Shown here piece after piece: positions 62,106 through 64,000 of a DNA stretch of 64,000 bases. The stretch is from Amyelois transitella. Taxonomy: Eukaryota > Arthropoda > Insecta > Lepidoptera > Pyralidae. Where the stretch lies: the NCBI RefSeq assembly GCF_032362555.1, contig NC_083525.1, forward strand, positions 7,425,501-7,489,500, in the 5' to 3' direction. Each line of letters begins with the position of its first letter. Within the stretch, counting starts at the first letter, position 1. The translations under genes were made by a program, and so were the position numbers. Under the pieces are notes generated by a model that saw nothing but the letters and a program-made list of their open reading frames with translations, was not told the origin of the DNA and searched no databases.

Positions 62106-62644
62106 CAGGAGGATGCTGAATTTCCATGATTAGAAGCGTTTGTTAGTGATAGTAAAATTTAAAAAAAATACAGAAATAAAACATTGGTTGTCATTTTTGA
62201 TATTTAATTTTCAAAAGATCTTGTTGCAAATGAAGCAATCATTGCAAGTCTGGGAACGTGAGAAATTCCATGTTTGTCTATCGTGATAATTGATAACTTT
62301 ATGCATTATGTCTCGTAAATATTGCTTATTATCTTATAGATAAGAAAATTTATATTAGATATTAATAATCAGAATCAATACTATATGTCAGAACTCATAT
62401 TTGGACTGCTATGAATGAAATATTACTGGTTAGAATTAAATAGGATTGGACTTATTGTCTTTGCCTCATTTTTGTATCACCCCAAAAAAATTAATCTTTT
62501 TATAATCCTGTGAACTGTACTATGTAAAATATTATTTTTCTGTTGTCCGGTTACATGGACATCTGAACCGTGCGAACCGTACTTCGGGCAAAAAAAGGAT
62601 TCCCGCGGGAACGAGAGTTAACGAGATTTTCCGCTAGGGTAAGC

Positions 62645-62728
62645 CGTGTATTTTCCGGCACCAATAGAAAAAAGAATAGGACCACTCCATCACTTTTCCA
62701 TGGATGTTGTAAAAGGCGACTAAGGAAG
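62645..62728 (+). repeat. P-type retroposon, 3' truncated
   Basis: CCGTGTATTTTCCGGCACCA to AAAGGCGACTAAGG, then cut off. The only copy that lacks its 3' half. Confidence 0.75.
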
Positions 62729-62756
62729 AGGTATAGAATTACATAGTTATTTTACC

Positions 62757-63192
62757 GTCGAGCGTCGGTAGTCGAATCAGTAAACCCTATTTGTATCACT
62801 TTTTATCTTCTTTTCTCAAAGAAAAATCTCGGTTAAAATGCGTGATGCGCAGAAAGGCACAGGTTCGAATCCCACCTCGTCCATGTACCAATGACTATTT
62901 TCAAAATTATGTAAGTATTTAAATTAGTTTGAATAGGTACTACCTCGATGTTCTTACGGTGAGGGAAAACATCGTGAGGAACCCTGCACATTCCGGCAAA
63001 TAGATGTGTAACCATGATCGATCCAATACGCGTTAGGTTCCCCTGCAAAGGTTGCAGAAGTCAGATGGGAGCCGCTTCGTGTAAAAATCTGACTCACCTA
63101 ATCCAGGATTCATGGTCAAAGGCATACCCCGGCTCCTCTCCAGAGTGGTGAGGATGCAACCCGGACTAAAGCTAGGAGGAAGAAGAAGAGGC
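62757..63192 (+). repeat. S-type tRNA-derived SINE, full length
   Basis: tRNA-like head (GAGCGTCGGTAGTCGAATCA; B box GGTTCGAATCCC), then the body GTTCTTACGGTGAGGGAAAA, ACCATGATCGATCCAATACG, CTCCTCTCCAGAGTGGTGAG and a GGAAGAAGAAGAGG end. It defines the head and strand of this family. Confidence 0.85.
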
Positions 63193-63596
63193 ATTTTACT
63201 GCCATGGATTCTTAAGATTTCTTAATTTACACAGATTAAATATCTGCCCACTGGCTAATACACGTCACTTTTACGTCAAAAAATAACAATTGTGTAAATC
63301 ACATGTTTACTTTCCCGCCATAATGACTTCCCGTTGTTTAAACAGCCGGCCAAGTGTTTTGTCTTTATCTTAATCATATTATTAGAGCAGGATAGTGCAT
63401 AGTTCAGTTAAGTTTTATTAAATGTAGTTTACTTTATCACACGTCATATTGTTTTCATTTATTTGTAATCCACGGAACAGTTTTTAAATTAGTACAATAC
63501 TATTAAGAATAAAAAAAATATTCATAAAATTATTAACTGACTAATACCTATTTATAAGGCTTCAAAAATCTTAATGCACTTATTCATTAATTCATA

Positions 63597-63775
63597 CAGC
63601 CACGTCCATATCCCTTGCGGATTAGACAGAGCCAGCAGTCTTGAAAGATTGATAGGCCACGTTCGGCTGTGAGGCATTGAAATTTAAATAATAACAGGTT
63701 ACTACATAGTCCATCGCCTAAAAGAAGAATCTCAGGTTTACAAGCCTATCCCTTAGTCGCCTCTTACAACATCAA
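63597..63775 (-). repeat. P-type retroposon, 5' truncated
   Basis: CAGCCACGTCCATATCCCTT to CCCTTAGTCGCCTCTTACAA. Confidence 0.82.
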
Positions 63776-64000
63776 TAACTTATAAAATATTTATGAACGT
63801 ACTCCATTCTGATACAGTAATTACATTATCTTATAATTTTAAGTAGAGGAATGATATTGAAACTGATTTAAACCAAGTCAAATGTAAGCGGGTCAGAAGT
63901 AGGGCGACCGCTTAACAAGAGGTCAGAGGTGACTAAACAATGTCAGAATGATTGTGATGAATGCGTTAATTTATGATGGATAAAACATCCGTTATCAATG

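Larger units (their letters stand above)
52249..64000. other. Presumed long first intron, repeat-rich
   Basis: No further exon with both splice sites was found. It contains a DNA transposon (55144-57359), retroposon copies and AT-rich unique sequence. Confidence 0.45.

Overview
The window is nuclear DNA from a lepidopteran insect, most likely a moth. It is AT-rich, its genes have introns with GT-AG junctions that agree in phase, and it is crowded with short interspersed repeats, Helitron-like ends and LINE fragments of lepidopteran type. Coding exons make up only a few per cent. I see no ordinary tRNA, rRNA, CRISPR or operon.

Left part (1-18 kb), all recognised genes on the minus strand. A carboxypeptidase D-like first exon lies at 358-807 and its gene runs off the left edge. 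A rhomboid protease of the EF-hand class (Rhomboid-4/RHBDL type) covers 4953-13402: one exon with two EF-hands and four exons with the membrane protease, all joined in phase. A 136-bp tandem array duplicates the exon that carries its catalytic histidine, together with the splice donor. At 16.9-18.2 kb lies a near-perfect palindrome with arms of about 550 bp.

Middle part (20-35 kb). A complete seven-exon Mks1 gene (ciliary transition zone, B9 domain; 494 codons) lies on the plus strand at 21490-27637, with an RFX X-box-like site upstream and a decayed copy of its last exon downstream. Convergent to it is a five-exon coiled-coil gene (28449-31656, minus, 5' end missing). An apparently intact mariner transposon (32058-33375) lies on the upstream side of that gene. 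At 33960-35135 there is a large plus-strand exon for an unrecognised serine-rich basic protein.

Right part (35-64 kb). This is mostly intronic or intergenic and dense in repeats. It holds a CpG-rich, promoter-like first exon at 52117-52248 on the plus strand. Within the following intron lies a 2.2-kb DNA transposon with 27-bp inverted ends and nine scattered CAGTCCCCTG-like boxes. About 38 full or partial copies of one structured, (TATG)-tailed retroposon dominate the window. Several have clear target-site duplications, so it is a SINE-like element moved by target-primed reverse transcription. Four or more other repeat families are interleaved and sometimes nested or fused.
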